From Salticus scenicus (lineage: Eukaryota > Arthropoda > Arachnida > Araneae > Salticidae), in assembly GCA_963930645.1 (NCBI GenBank), contig OZ005660.1, positions 245,485,082 to 245,549,081 of the forward strand: a stretch of DNA of 64,000 nucleotides, read 5' to 3'. Shown here in pieces: positions 1 through 8,607 of the stretch (position 1 is the stretch's first letter; each line of letters opens with the position of its first letter). The position numbers were made by a program, and so were the translations under genes. The notes beneath the pieces are model-generated. The model was not told where the DNA came from and ran no database searches. It worked only from the letters and a program-made list of their open reading frames with translations.

Positions 1-2312
1 TCCAGGAGAGGTGTATAAATGGGCAGCATCGATGTTATAATAGTGTAAGCAAAGACTTCTAAAATTTTGGAAGACATCGGCAAGGAGTAAAACGTCTGTC
101 TTCACATACAGGTCATGATACTCGCCGAGGTTTCTTATCTGGAAGACTTCCCATACGTTTTTTGCATGTTGATAATCAGATTCTTCGACGGCTTCGTTCG
201 TGAGAGAGTTGAAAAACGCTGAAGGAGGCGGCAACACTGTTTCTTCAAATTTATCAAATCCAGTAATGTAGTCATAGGGGTATACTCCTTTTCTGGTGAG
301 GAGACTTAGATCGGTACTTCAATTAAACTGGTCTTTTAGAATGTTAAACTGACTAATATCCAAATTCTTCACCAACTTTTCTAACGAAGCAGGCAAAAAT
401 TGGAAGGAGTCAAGACGAGTTGTTGCGATAACTTGTATCTGATGGTCTTGAAAATGGCCTAATTCTGTCATAATATGGTGGGCATCATAATTCTTCAAGT
501 TAAGGAAAACCACGGGAATCTTCATAGGCTGCTTAAAATTAAGGTTGCAGCTAGCATGGGCGGCACCTCTAAAAACTCCAGTTTCGTGATTGTGATCCCG
601 AACTTTAATGCATCCGGGTAACAGGGGTTGATGACATATGCTGCACCTTGTAGCATTTTGGAACGCCTCCTCTTCTTGGGTAGAGAGCTTCATAGGCTTA
701 ATTTCTCGTAGTTTGTCTTCAAGGATATCTTTTTCCATGATGATATTTTCTAGAAAATGCTTGACTGCATTCTCTCCTCGATAGTTAAAGATGGGCTTCA
801 CGGCTTTGCCATCAGACCCTACGATTACATAAGCGTAACCGCAGGGTGTATGGCGGGCTGTATGTTGCAGGTAGGAGTTTGATGAGGATGGAGCAGCTGA
901 TGCAATAGGTTCTAACAAACTTTCAAAGTCTGCATAGATGATATAGCTGATAGGGTGTTGAAGATGGGTTCCCGTGAACTCTAGTATATTTTTCTCCTTG
1001 CTGGGCATCTCAATGGCTTGAGCATTGTGTTTTTTGCAGTTTGTTTCATGATCTTTTAACAAAAGTTCTGTCGAAAAACCATGCAGGCACCTGTAACAAT
1101 AATACTGTTTTCCATCATGTTTTGTGCGGTCTCCCATCAATCTGGAAAAGTTCAGGATTAAACAATAGTGGTGGGCACCTTCCTCATTCGCAAGGAGTAA
1201 TAAGTTGATAGCTTCAACATCTTCTACTTCAGAAATTCTTAGAATTGTCACTTTAGAGTTTTCGTAGCCGAAGAAGTTGATTCTAAGATTGTTCAGTTTT
1301 TCTATGAGTCCTATTTTTGAGATGGGAACAGGATACTGAACATTACCCATCTTGATTTCATTTTCATGAGGTAAATAGTGGGAGACTCGATGAGGATGGC
1401 TTGCACGATCCAAATTTAGTTTGTGTGCTAGCAGGCACCATAGGAAGCACTTGTTATCGCTGTTCTGTATATTTAAGATGGCTTTCTTCGCAAGCAGTTT
1501 AGCTGGCAATTCTTGGTAACTGCTCGCTCTCAAGGGGTTATATTTAGCAGACTTCAATTCTAGGTAGTAGATGTTTCTCAGCCCCCAGCCGGATCCTCTC
1601 TCTAAGAACTCTTCGTAGTTTTGAATAATCTTCATGAATCCTACACTTATTTGATCATCAATTAAATCAGGAGTGTGTTGCTGGTAGCAGGGTGTTCTGA
1701 AGTAGGCATCCATAATTTCCAGTTCTCCTTCGGCTGTCTCTCTTTCAAAGCAGACTTTTATTACCAGGTACCATTTGATGGAATCTTTCTCATACAATTC
1801 CTGTAGGATGTTTTCATGTATCTCGGCACGAATAGACTCTAAAAAGATTTTCACATCGTACCGAGTGGCTTCAGTAGGTTCAATGAGCACCGTCTTAAAC
1901 GTGTTCAAAGCTTGCGTATAGGGACGTCTTCGAGAGAGTGGTGGAGGAGTCGTTTTCGGTTTCTTCTGGCTTTCACTTAGGCTATTTGAATGCTGAACTC
2001 GCATATGATTCATTAATGATGACTTAGAGGAGAAGGTGGACTGGCATTCTTTGCAGGGGTAGTTATGTGTCTTTAGATGAGCGTTGTACTCATCCAGGCG
2101 ACTAAACTTTCGTTGGCATGTAGCACATTGATAGGTGGAAGTGTCAGCATCATGCAACTTCTTATGTCGGTTTAAGGCATCCTTTCTGGAGAACTCCTTC
2201 AAACACACAGAACAGGAGAAACCCTATAAAAGAATAAATAACGATTTTTTAATTAAAGTGTTACAATTTTTTGAAATATCACAAAACAAAAACTTTAAGA
2301 AATAATACATAC

Positions 2313-2525
2313 CTTAGAAGGACCTGGCTGAGGATCTACAGATTCTTGCAATTCACATTTGGGGTGATGCGATTTTCGGTGTCTGTTCAAAGCATCCTTT
2401 CTGGAGAATTCCTTATGGCAAATGAGACACACGAACATTTTTTCTGTGTTGTGTGTTTTCTTGTGTCTAGTCAAATCTCAATTTCTCGCAAACGATTTCC
2501 CACAAGTAGGGCAAACAGGTTGAAC
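2313..2525 (-). other. POLB: Polymerase B exon 3, two C2H2 fingers, contains a TGA
   Basis: This 71-codon phase-0 exon runs from an acceptor TTATAG to a donor AAG/GTATGT. It encodes two C2H2 fingers (CPTCGKSF... and CLICHKEFSRKDALNRH) and a tail ending PGPSK. The first finger is interrupted by TGA at 2478-2480, directly after the codons for ARN and before DLTRH. The second finger is nearly the same as the first finger of exon 4 (EFSRKDALNRH), so the fingers arose by duplication. Confidence 0.65.
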
Positions 2526-2627
2526 CTATAATAAGAAAGACAATTTTTTTAACGTTTGTAAAAGGGACAATGTTTAAAACTTTTGTAAAAGGAAACACTC
2601 TCATTTTTAATGTAAAACAATACATAC

Positions 2628-2813
2628 CTTAGAAGGTTCAGGTTGGGCTTCAGGTTGGGTTTCAGGTTGGACCTCAGGTTGGGGTTCAGGGTCGGCTTCA
2701 GGTTGGGCGTCGTCGTCATCCCATTGGGGGTTTCGCCACTCCTCATTATTCATTTCCCCAACAGTACAAAGCATATGAATTTCGTCATCGGGTATACCGA
2801 AGGAAATACCCAA
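2628..2813 (-). other. POLB: Polymerase B exon 2, acidic QPE-repeat linker
   Basis: An open frame of 62 codons lies between an acceptor (TTTTCAG at 2814-2820) and a donor (AAG then GTATGT at 2627). It encodes an acidic stretch (EEWRNPQWDDDD) followed by about seven QPE-type repeats and ends PSK. The donor context AAG/GTATGT is the same as that of exon 3, and exon 3 also ends in PSK, suggesting exon duplication. Confidence 0.6.
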
Positions 2814-2823
2814 CTGAAAATAA

Positions 2824-3490
2824 AAGAATAGGATGCAACTTTAAAAAATTTTAGAAAAATAAATTCTTCTAGTTAAAGATTTGATATACAAAAGGTTATA
2901 CAAATCTAACTTTTATACAACATAAATAAATAAATTTAATCTATTCGATGAGTCATTAAATAAACGAATCATTTTATAAACATAGGATGCAACTTTAAAA
3001 ATTTTTAGAAAAATAAATTCTTCTAGTTAAAGATTTAATTAATCTGACTTTTATACATACACGCTACCATTTTAATAATCCAAATACACTATTTTATCTA
3101 AACATAGGATTAGGTATGCAACTTTAAAAAATTTTAGAAAAATAAATTCTCCTAGTTAAAGATTTAATAAATCTAACTTTTATACATACACGCTACTATT
3201 TTAATAAACCAATACACTATTTTAACTAAACATAGGATTAGGTATGCAAATTTAAAAAATTTTTTAGAAAAATAAATTCTCCTAGTTAAAGATTTAATAA
3301 ACAAAAGGTTATGCAAATCTAACTGATAGCTTATCAAACGATGAGTCATCCTAAACATGTCTGAACATGAATCTACTTGAACACTAACATTTTATTGTAT
3401 AAGCTATGCGATGACTCATCAAACGATGAGTCATCCTAAACATGACTGAATATGAATCTACTTGAACACTAACATTTTATTGTATAAGCG
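2824..3490. repeat. Tandem repeats in the polymerase B first intron, part A
   Basis: A block beginning with CATAGGAT..GCAA.TTTAAAAA and containing AGAAAAATAAATTC, CTAGTTAAAGATT recurs near 2828, 2981, 3108 and 3229 (spacing 120-153). It is followed by two copies of an about 85-bp unit near 3325 and 3410 with TGAGTCAT and ACATTTTATTGTATAAGC. Noncoding and AT-rich. Confidence 0.75.
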
Positions 3491-3789
3491 ATAATTACTA
3501 TATAAATCACAAAGTATAGGATGTTAAAAATTAAATAAACAACACTAGTTGATGAAAATTATAAGTAAACTGATTTTCTAGTTAATAATTTAATTTTTTA
3601 TTTATAATGAATGCAAATTAAGTTTCTCATAAGTAAACAATAATAATAATAACTTTTTGATTTGAATAATATAAAAAGCACCTTTAAACGAAGTATGAGT
3701 CATAAATTTTGTAAGGAAATAAATTATTAGAATAATAAATTTTTAGTTTAAACTTATGAGAATAAGTTTTAATTAAATCTTCTAATTTA

Positions 3790-4640
3790 AAAGTTTTTCA
3801 CTTATAAAATAATTTCTATGTCATATGATTGTAAAAAAATAAATAAACTTATTAAAATTTCTATACAAAGTTTTTCACTTATAAAATAAATAATTTCTAA
3901 GCATAAACAAATTTTACACATACTTAAATTTCACTTTATGTAGTTTATTGAATGAAATAAAATAGATTTCGCATTTATCAAATTAAAGATTCGAAATCAA
4001 ATTTATGTTTAACACATAATAAATAAAATAGATTTTCACTTATAGATTAATTTCTATGTCATATGATTGTAAAAAAATAAATAAAATTATTAAAATTTCT
4101 ATACAAAGTTTTTCACTTATAAAATAAATAATTCCTAAGCATAAGCAAGTTTTACACATACTTAAATTTCGCTTTATGTAGTTTATTGAATGAAATAAAA
4201 TAGATTTCCCATTTATCAAATTAAAGATTCGAAATTAAATTTATTTTAAACACAATATAAATCAAATAGATTTCCCATTTGTCGAAATAAAGATTTGAAA
4301 TTAAATTTATGTTAAACACATTATAAATAAAATAGATTTTCACTTATAGAATAATTTCTATGTCATATGATTGTAAAAAAATAAATAAACTTATTAAAAT
4401 TTCTATACAAAGTTTTTCACTTATAAAATAAATAATTTCTATGCATAAACAAGTTTTACACATACTTAAATTTCGCTTTATGTAGTTTATTGAATGAAAT
4501 AAAATAGAATTCGCATTTATCAAATTAAAGATTCGAAATTAAGTTTATTTTAAGCACATTATAAATAAAAATAGATTTTAACATAATATAAATAAAATAG
4601 ATTTCTCATTTAACAAAATAAAGATTCGAAATGAAATTTA
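3790..4640. repeat. Tandem repeats in the polymerase B first intron, part B
   Basis: An AT-rich unit of about 220-300 bp recurs at about 3790, 4030 and 4330. Diagnostic pieces are TTCTATGTCATATGATTG, CTATACAAAGTTTTTCAC and CTTTATGTAGTTTATTGAAT. Shorter partial copies continue to about 4640. No coding signal is seen. It fills the intron between polymerase exons 1 and 2. Confidence 0.8.
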
Positions 4641-4843
4641 TTTTTAACACACATTATAAATAGATTTTAAACTCATTCTATTTTTGCATAGTGTAAATCA
4701 AATTTATTTTTTAACATATCGTAAAAAGTAATAATAAGTTAAAGAATTCTTATTACAATTTAATATCTCATATTTCACTAAAAATGATTAAACACAGTTA
4801 GAAAATTAATTAAAATCAATGATTACTAGATAAATATACTTAC

Positions 4844-4891
4844 TGCATTTTCAACATCCATAGCTTGATTGTCGTTGGTGAATCCTTCCAT
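4844..4891 (-). other. POLB: Polymerase B exon 1 (start codon exon)
   Basis: An ATG at 4891-4889 opens 16 codons (MEGFTNDNQAMDVENA) that end exactly at a consensus donor, GCA then GTAAGTAT. The exon ends in phase 0 and matches exon 2, which starts in phase 0 at 2813 after a TTTTCAG acceptor. The assignment rests on splice signals and phase only; the peptide is acidic and has no known motif. Confidence 0.6.
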
Positions 4892-5084
4892 TATAGAGGT
4901 ACGGAAAAACTGAAATACAATACGCCGAAAAACACAAGATATTTACGGGAAGAAAACTTCGCGAGCGTCGCTAAAGGAGAGAACTAAAGCGCGTGTTACC
5001 TAGGCAGTAGGTAATCTACGAATGACCCGAGAATTGAGTTGCAGCGGCTTATCTAGATAAGGGGGTTTCCCCCATGCGTCACCC

Positions 5085-5258
5085 TGACTCACCTCTGTAG
5101 ATCTTACGAGAAACTTCTCGAATTCTGATTCATCATCATAGAGGTTGATTCATTTGCATATTTCCCCTCGTGGATTTTCCAAGGTGAGTCATCCCCTCCG
5201 TGTTCGTACAGGTATAATATCTCACGGGAGATATGAAACATACTCATTTGCATATTTC
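5085..5258 (-). promoter_or_regulatory. Polymerase B upstream region with AP-1, heat-shock and octamer-like sites
   Basis: About 200-370 bp upstream of the ATG at 4891 are TGACTCA (5085-5091), TGAGTCA (5185-5191), a three-pentamer heat-shock-like element AGAAACTTCTCGAAT (5109-5123), and two copies of TCATTTGCATATTTC (5150-5164 and 5244-5258), which contain the octamer ATTTGCAT. These are sequence matches to known factor sites; promoter activity is inferred. Confidence 0.5.
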
Positions 5259-5259
5259 T

Positions 5260-5670
5260 AATGAAGAGATAATGCCTACACTTTTAATTAATGGAAAATA
5301 ACAATTATTATTTCAATTTGATTATTAAAAAATATTTTTTCAAGTGGATTGTTTCATGAATAAATGGTTTTATTATATGTTTTACGAAATAAAATATATC
5401 ATTTCGAAACAATATTTTTCCCGAATATAAGTTATTAAATGCATAAGAAATGGTTTTATTATATGATTTAATAAATATATCTTTAAAATTATTAAATCCC
5501 TATAAAGTGAATCTCTTAAAAATAAATTGTTTTAAGAAATGAAATAGTCATTTCAAACTTATAAATTCATAGAATCTTTTATGAAATAAAATATTTCTAA
5601 TTAAATCTTTTAAGAAATAAAATCAATAAAATATTTCAAAATAAGACAGACAGACACAGATATTCAGTTT
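5260..5670. other. AT-rich spacer with no gene seen
   Basis: Very AT-rich sequence with loosely repeated pieces such as AAATGGTTTTATTATATG (near 5422 and 5449) and ATAAAATAT. It separates the polymerase promoter from the 3' end of the small C2HC gene. No open frame of note. Confidence 0.6.
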
Positions 5671-5677
5671 CAATCTA

Positions 5678-5683
5678 TTTATT
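5678..5683 (-). terminator. Probable polyadenylation signal AATAAA
   Basis: AATAAA on the minus strand, about 80 bp beyond the stop of the 132-codon gene that ends at 5761. It is the first such signal after the AlkB and C2HC genes, so it may end a shared transcript. Confidence 0.45.
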
Positions 5684-5760
5684 GAAAATCCATAAAATAT
5701 ATACACACATTACTTTTTGGATACAATTGTTTAAAGAAGTCGTTTTCATAAACACACACA

Positions 5761-6159
5761 TTACTTTTTGGATAAAGTATCTTCAATATATTTTTCATTC
5801 AAGGTCATATTCAATTGTTTAAAGAAATCGTCATTGTAATGACAGGAACAATTAATTTTTTTAACAATAGCATGCATATTTAATTTTAAAAGTATTTCTT
5901 CACGATATAATTGATATTTTTCAAACATAGATTTCATTAAACACTCGTGTGAATTTTGATCGTCTGAATTAAAAACACACCCGTCACATTGAAATAAATT
6001 TTCAATTCCTAACTGAATTTCATACACGATAAAATCGATTAAGATTTCCTTAGCACTTTGCCGATTTTCATGAGAAATACACACAAGGGGTTTATTTAGA
6101 ATTAACATAGGAAGTTGAACGGTGAATATTGCATCAATAATAAAATGAGTTATTCTCAT
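5761..6159 (-). CDS. Small Polinton accessory protein with C2HC-type motif
   Basis: 132 codons from ATG (6159). The start lies 30 bp after the stop of the AlkB gene, so the two probably share a transcript. Cys and His residues are arranged as CDGC, a spacer, then NSHEC (residues about 58-75), with a later CSCH, suggesting a small zinc-binding fold. The N-terminal third is hydrophobic and the rest charged and helical. I do not recognise a named family, although proteins of this size and pattern accompany animal Polintons as far as I recall. Just downstream, 5706-5735 repeats the gene's own 3' end (stop plus TTTAAAGAA.TCGT), an aborted local duplication. Function unknown. Confidence 0.65.
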   Translation of the reverse strand: MRITHFIIDAIFTVQLPMLILNKPLVCISHENRQSAKEILIDFIVYEIQLGIENLFQCDGCVFNSDDQNSHECLMKSMFEKYQLYREEILLKLNMHAIVKKINCSCHYNDDFFKQLNMTLNEKYIEDTLSKK

Positions 6160-6189
6160 TTTGAGTTCTCTAAGCCTAAAAATTTGATC

Positions 6190-7308
6190 CTATGACAATT
6201 TAATGACATTTGGTTTTAAATAAAAGCCAGAAGGATTTAAAGAAAACATTTGCTGTAAAGTACAATAATCCTCATGTATGTAAGCCATTATTAATTGATT
6301 GTTAGAAATAAAACTTTCATTTACTGATTCAAAATTAAAATTTTCAATCTTACTTTGAAAATAATACCATGTCTGAGCTGTCATTACAACGCCTTCTTTA
6401 GTAGGTATCCATTGACCTGTATGTAATTCTTTAAAATTACGAATGTGGATTCTCACATTAAAATTCTTTTCTATTACAATTTGTAAAAAACTGCTAAAGT
6501 TTAAATTAAATTCACCTCGTATAGGATCCCAAGATTGTTCACGTACCCATTGGTTTAACCAATCATTCACATTCAATTCTTCACACATGTCTTGAGAACA
6601 GTTTTTAACAGAAGTATCACAATGAGAGTTTTTCGAAGTATCACAATCAGAGTTTTTCAAAGTATCGCATGCACTGGATGAAGCATCACTTATATCAAGT
6701 CTTGGTTTCTTTAAAGGTGGCATGAAAGGGTTGGGTATTAAGTGACGAAAAGTCAGGCTGATTCTGATATCTTTGACGATAGGATTCGGTGCAATGCCGT
6801 GGGTAAACAGTTCGTTCGTAGGCTTTAACATACTGTAGAGAGAACCATGTTCTAATGAAATCAAAGTAGAAGGTGTTTTAGACTTCTTGAATTCAATTGT
6901 TCGTTCGGCACCAAAGCTGAGGACTACGATAGGGAAAGTTGCATCTAATCCACTTTCGTTGTCTTTATGTTGAGGTATGTAGCTGTATCCATTGCTGTAG
7001 AGGTTTAGCAGAACATAGTTGAAGGTAGAAGCCGTCCATTTTTCCACTCGATCCCGCAGCTCCAATATCAGACGTGTCCAAGGGTTAGCAGGCACACGAG
7101 TTCCGCTGAAGGCATAACTCAAAGTTGAATCGCCGTATCCCAGAACTTGTCTTTTAGGCTTAAAACTTTTTCCATGAATTCTAAAGGTTGGCGTGTAGAA
7201 AGGTAAAGTTTTTAACTCGGCAAAATACCGATCCGCTTGTTCCTTTTCGATGAAGTTTGAAACATACTGGACATTCAGTCCGTTTTCCGTGAAACTCACT
7301 GCAGACAT
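6190..7308 (-). CDS. AlkB-like Fe(II)/2-oxoglutarate dioxygenase with PC4-like C-terminal region
   Basis: 372 codons from ATG 7308. A longer frame to 7461 starts with TTG and runs through the promoter repeats, so 7308 is preferred, and AlkB similarity begins there. Residues 1-195 carry the AlkB core: NLYSNGYSYIPQHKDNES with iron ligands H114 and D116, the third ligand in FTHGI (H170), and DIRISLTFR with the oxoglutarate-binding Arg. The family removes alkyl groups from nucleic-acid bases, the ALKBH2/3 type being closest in feel. Residues 214-232 have three CDT-KNS-like repeats as a linker. Residues about 284-320 (VRIHIRNFKE, then GQWIPTKEG, then a Trp) match the PC4/p15 ssDNA-binding pattern. 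The fusion suggests repair of alkylated single-stranded replication intermediates (inference). AlkB is confident; PC4 is moderate. Confidence 0.85.
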   Translation of the reverse strand: MSAVSFTENGLNVQYVSNFIEKEQADRYFAELKTLPFYTPTFRIHGKSFKPKRQVLGYGDSTLSYAFSGTRVPANPWTRLILELRDRVEKWTASTFNYVLLNLYSNGYSYIPQHKDNESGLDATFPIVVLSFGAERTIEFKKSKTPSTLISLEHGSLYSMLKPTNELFTHGIAPNPIVKDIRISLTFRHLIPNPFMPPLKKPRLDISDASSSACDTLKNSDCDTSKNSHCDTSVKNCSQDMCEELNVNDWLNQWVREQSWDPIRGEFNLNFSSFLQIVIEKNFNVRIHIRNFKELHTGQWIPTKEGVVMTAQTWYYFQSKIENFNFESVNESFISNNQLIMAYIHEDYCTLQQMFSLNPSGFYLKPNVIKLS

Positions 7309-7357
7309 GACGAGACAAACAACACACACGAAATCAAATGGTAGACTGAGCCGTGAT

Positions 7358-7515
7358 CGCTGATAAGCAATCTCTGATAAGATAAGACTCTCGTCACGTG
7401 ACCAGAGGTAGCCAATCAAATAACTCGTGACGTCACTCACCACGTGACTGAGCATAGCCAATCACATCACTCGTGACGTCACCCTAATCACGTGACCTCG
7501 CGTCGCTGATAAGAA
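7358..7515 (-). promoter_or_regulatory. Tandem 46-bp promoter repeat with E-box, CCAAT and CRE sites
   Basis: Upstream of the AlkB ATG, CACGTGAC occurs at 7395, 7441 and 7489, CCAATCA at 7412 and 7458, and GTGACGTCAC at 7427-7436 and 7473-7482. The offsets are all 46 bp, or 48 for the last E-box. GATAAG motifs flank the block (near 7361, 7375, 7380 and 7508). CACGTG, CCAAT and TGACGTCA are known binding sites for bHLH, NF-Y and CREB/ATF factors. The repeat is directly visible; promoter function is inferred. Confidence 0.6.
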
Positions 7516-7625
7516 CTCTCCTTATCATTCATTTCTCTCAAGGCAGCCGTTGGAGTAGGACGTGTTTTCAGGTAAGTGTATTTTATTCTATAAATAATCA
7601 CACGTATGGATAGATACAAATTCAT

Positions 7626-7631
7626 TTTATT
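7626..7631 (-). terminator. Probable polyadenylation signal immediately after a stop codon
   Basis: The minus strand reads TAC TAA ATAAAATG, so AATAAA overlaps the stop codon of the 215-codon gene. A similar overlap is seen for the protease gene (9305-9310). Such compact 3' ends fit a virus-like genome. Confidence 0.4.
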
Positions 7632-8278
7632 TAGTATGTTTCCCAGGTTACAGGGTTGAGTTTAACAACAGGTTTTTTTACAATAAGTTTCTTTTTCGGT
7701 TTGACAATGTTTTTTCTTGAAGACAAATATCGATTCTTAATAATACTTTGGGGTACTCCCATATCTTTCAAGGCTTGCAAAAATTCACTTTGTCCTGTAA
7801 TAGGTGGTTTTTTATTCACAGAAAAGATGAAATGAAAGAGTTCAGCTAAATTAGAATGTTCCATGGTCCTTCCGTTGTAAGTAATCTCTCCTTTCGGGTT
7901 CCACTTAAACTTGTTTGAATGAGACTTGAGAAAATTTAATAAGGCTTCGGCTTGTTTCTTCATGGGTTTAGCTACAGATGATAACACAAAGGTTTCATAG
8001 TCTTCTTGGGGTTCTTGTTTTATAGACTCCACTTGTTTAGGTTCCACTTTTTCAGGTTCTTCTTCGGGTTGCTTAGACATCCAAGGCAAATTATATTCTT
8101 GCAAATTCATTTTTCTTTTTAAGAGTTCGTAGTAGTGCTGAATTTTTTCGTGATCCGGTAGAGAACTATTTAATATTTTAGCCATAGCTAAATCAAATTC
8201 CGTCATTTGCTTTTTAGAAGGTGTATGCTTAGAAAATTCTTCTTCCGGTACCAACGCATACTTAGCTGCGAATTCCAT
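7631..8278 (-). CDS. Polinton PC1-type conserved protein, possibly virion associated
   Basis: 215 codons from ATG 8278. The first half is charged and helical, with an acidic, Pro/Glu-rich segment (EEEPEKVEPKQ) near residues 70-95. The second half (about 105-190) is a folded segment with PMKKQAEALLNFL, then NPKGEITYNGRTMEHSN, then GVPQSIIKNR, followed by a Lys-rich tail (KPKKKLIVKKP). This arrangement, a predicted coiled coil followed by a compact domain and located beside the ATPase, matches the conserved uncharacterised PC1-like protein of animal Polintons. The start overlaps the 3' end of the preceding gene by 17 bp. The role is unknown; a structural or scaffold role is guesswork. Confidence 0.7.
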   Translation of the reverse strand: MEFAAKYALVPEEEFSKHTPSKKQMTEFDLAMAKILNSSLPDHEKIQHYYELLKRKMNLQEYNLPWMSKQPEEEPEKVEPKQVESIKQEPQEDYETFVLSSVAKPMKKQAEALLNFLKSHSNKFKWNPKGEITYNGRTMEHSNLAELFHFIFSVNKKPPITGQSEFLQALKDMGVPQSIIKNRYLSSRKNIVKPKKKLIVKKPVVKLNPVTWETY

Positions 8279-8594
8279 TGATGATGCCGGTTAAAACAGA
8301 CAATGCAGCCGGGATTAAAATATTTAAAAATCCGCCGTGTTGAACAATCAATTTTTTCTTGTTGAATAAACTTCCTTTCTTGGTACCAATTTTTCGAAGA
8401 GTCGTCTTATATTTCCTTAAAGACCTTTTCTGATGAGAGGAGAGAGGTACGTTTCCTTTTAATACGTTCAGGGTGCATTCGCAAATAGCCTTTACAGATC
8501 GAGTCGGTAATTTTTTTAACAAATGCTTGCGTAAGGTTTGAGGACAAGACTTTATAAGCTCAATATCTCGAAGTTGTTTCCTCGTTAACGTCAT
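8262..8594 (-). CDS. Small basic Polinton protein with C-terminal hydrophobic helix
   Basis: 110 codons from ATG 8594; a GTG two codons upstream is less likely. It is Lys/Arg rich in the first 80 residues, then has HGGFLNILIPAALSVLTGII as a Gly-initiated hydrophobic segment at the C-terminus. A basic body with an amphipathic or membrane-active tail is a recurring type in adenovirus-related and Polinton genomes. It starts 13 bp after the ATPase stop and its last 17 bp overlap the next gene, so the three genes are tightly packed. I infer a membrane or capsid-interior role, but no family is certain. Confidence 0.6.
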   Translation of the reverse strand: MTLTRKQLRDIELIKSCPQTLRKHLLKKLPTRSVKAICECTLNVLKGNVPLSSHQKRSLRKYKTTLRKIGTKKGSLFNKKKLIVQHGGFLNILIPAALSVLTGIINGIRS

Positions 8595-8607
8595 GATCAC
8601 AACTGAA

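Larger units (their letters stand above)
1..4891 (-). pseudogene. POLB: Protein-primed family B DNA polymerase of the Polinton, spliced, two nonsense codons
   Basis: Exon 4 runs from 2223 (after an acceptor ttttatag) to the left edge. It holds three C2H2 fingers (for example CSVC...H), an endonuclease VII-like Zn/HNH module (CSIC, VRDHNHETG, AAHASCNLNF near 560-660), exonuclease motif I (YADFES near 935) and motif II (NLKNYDAH near 490). After a TGA at 319-321 the same frame continues to base 1 and contains the exonuclease III motif (Y, then TDVLLLADVF). Exons 1-3 supply the N-terminus and all join in phase 0. A second TGA is at 2478-2480 in exon 3. The family replicates Polinton DNA from a protein primer; palm motifs would lie beyond the window. 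The two nonsense codons with otherwise intact homology indicate recent inactivation. Skipping the phase-0 exon 3 could bypass the first stop but not the second. Confidence 0.9.

Noticed and set aside
319..2480. TGA read as selenocysteine or by a changed genetic code
   Set aside because: Other genes of the same element use TGA as a normal stop (for example 11520-11522), so nonsense mutation is simpler.
2271..2531. Open frame on the plus strand opposite polymerase exon 3
   Set aside because: It is the antisense shadow of the zinc-finger exon and has no recognisable motif.
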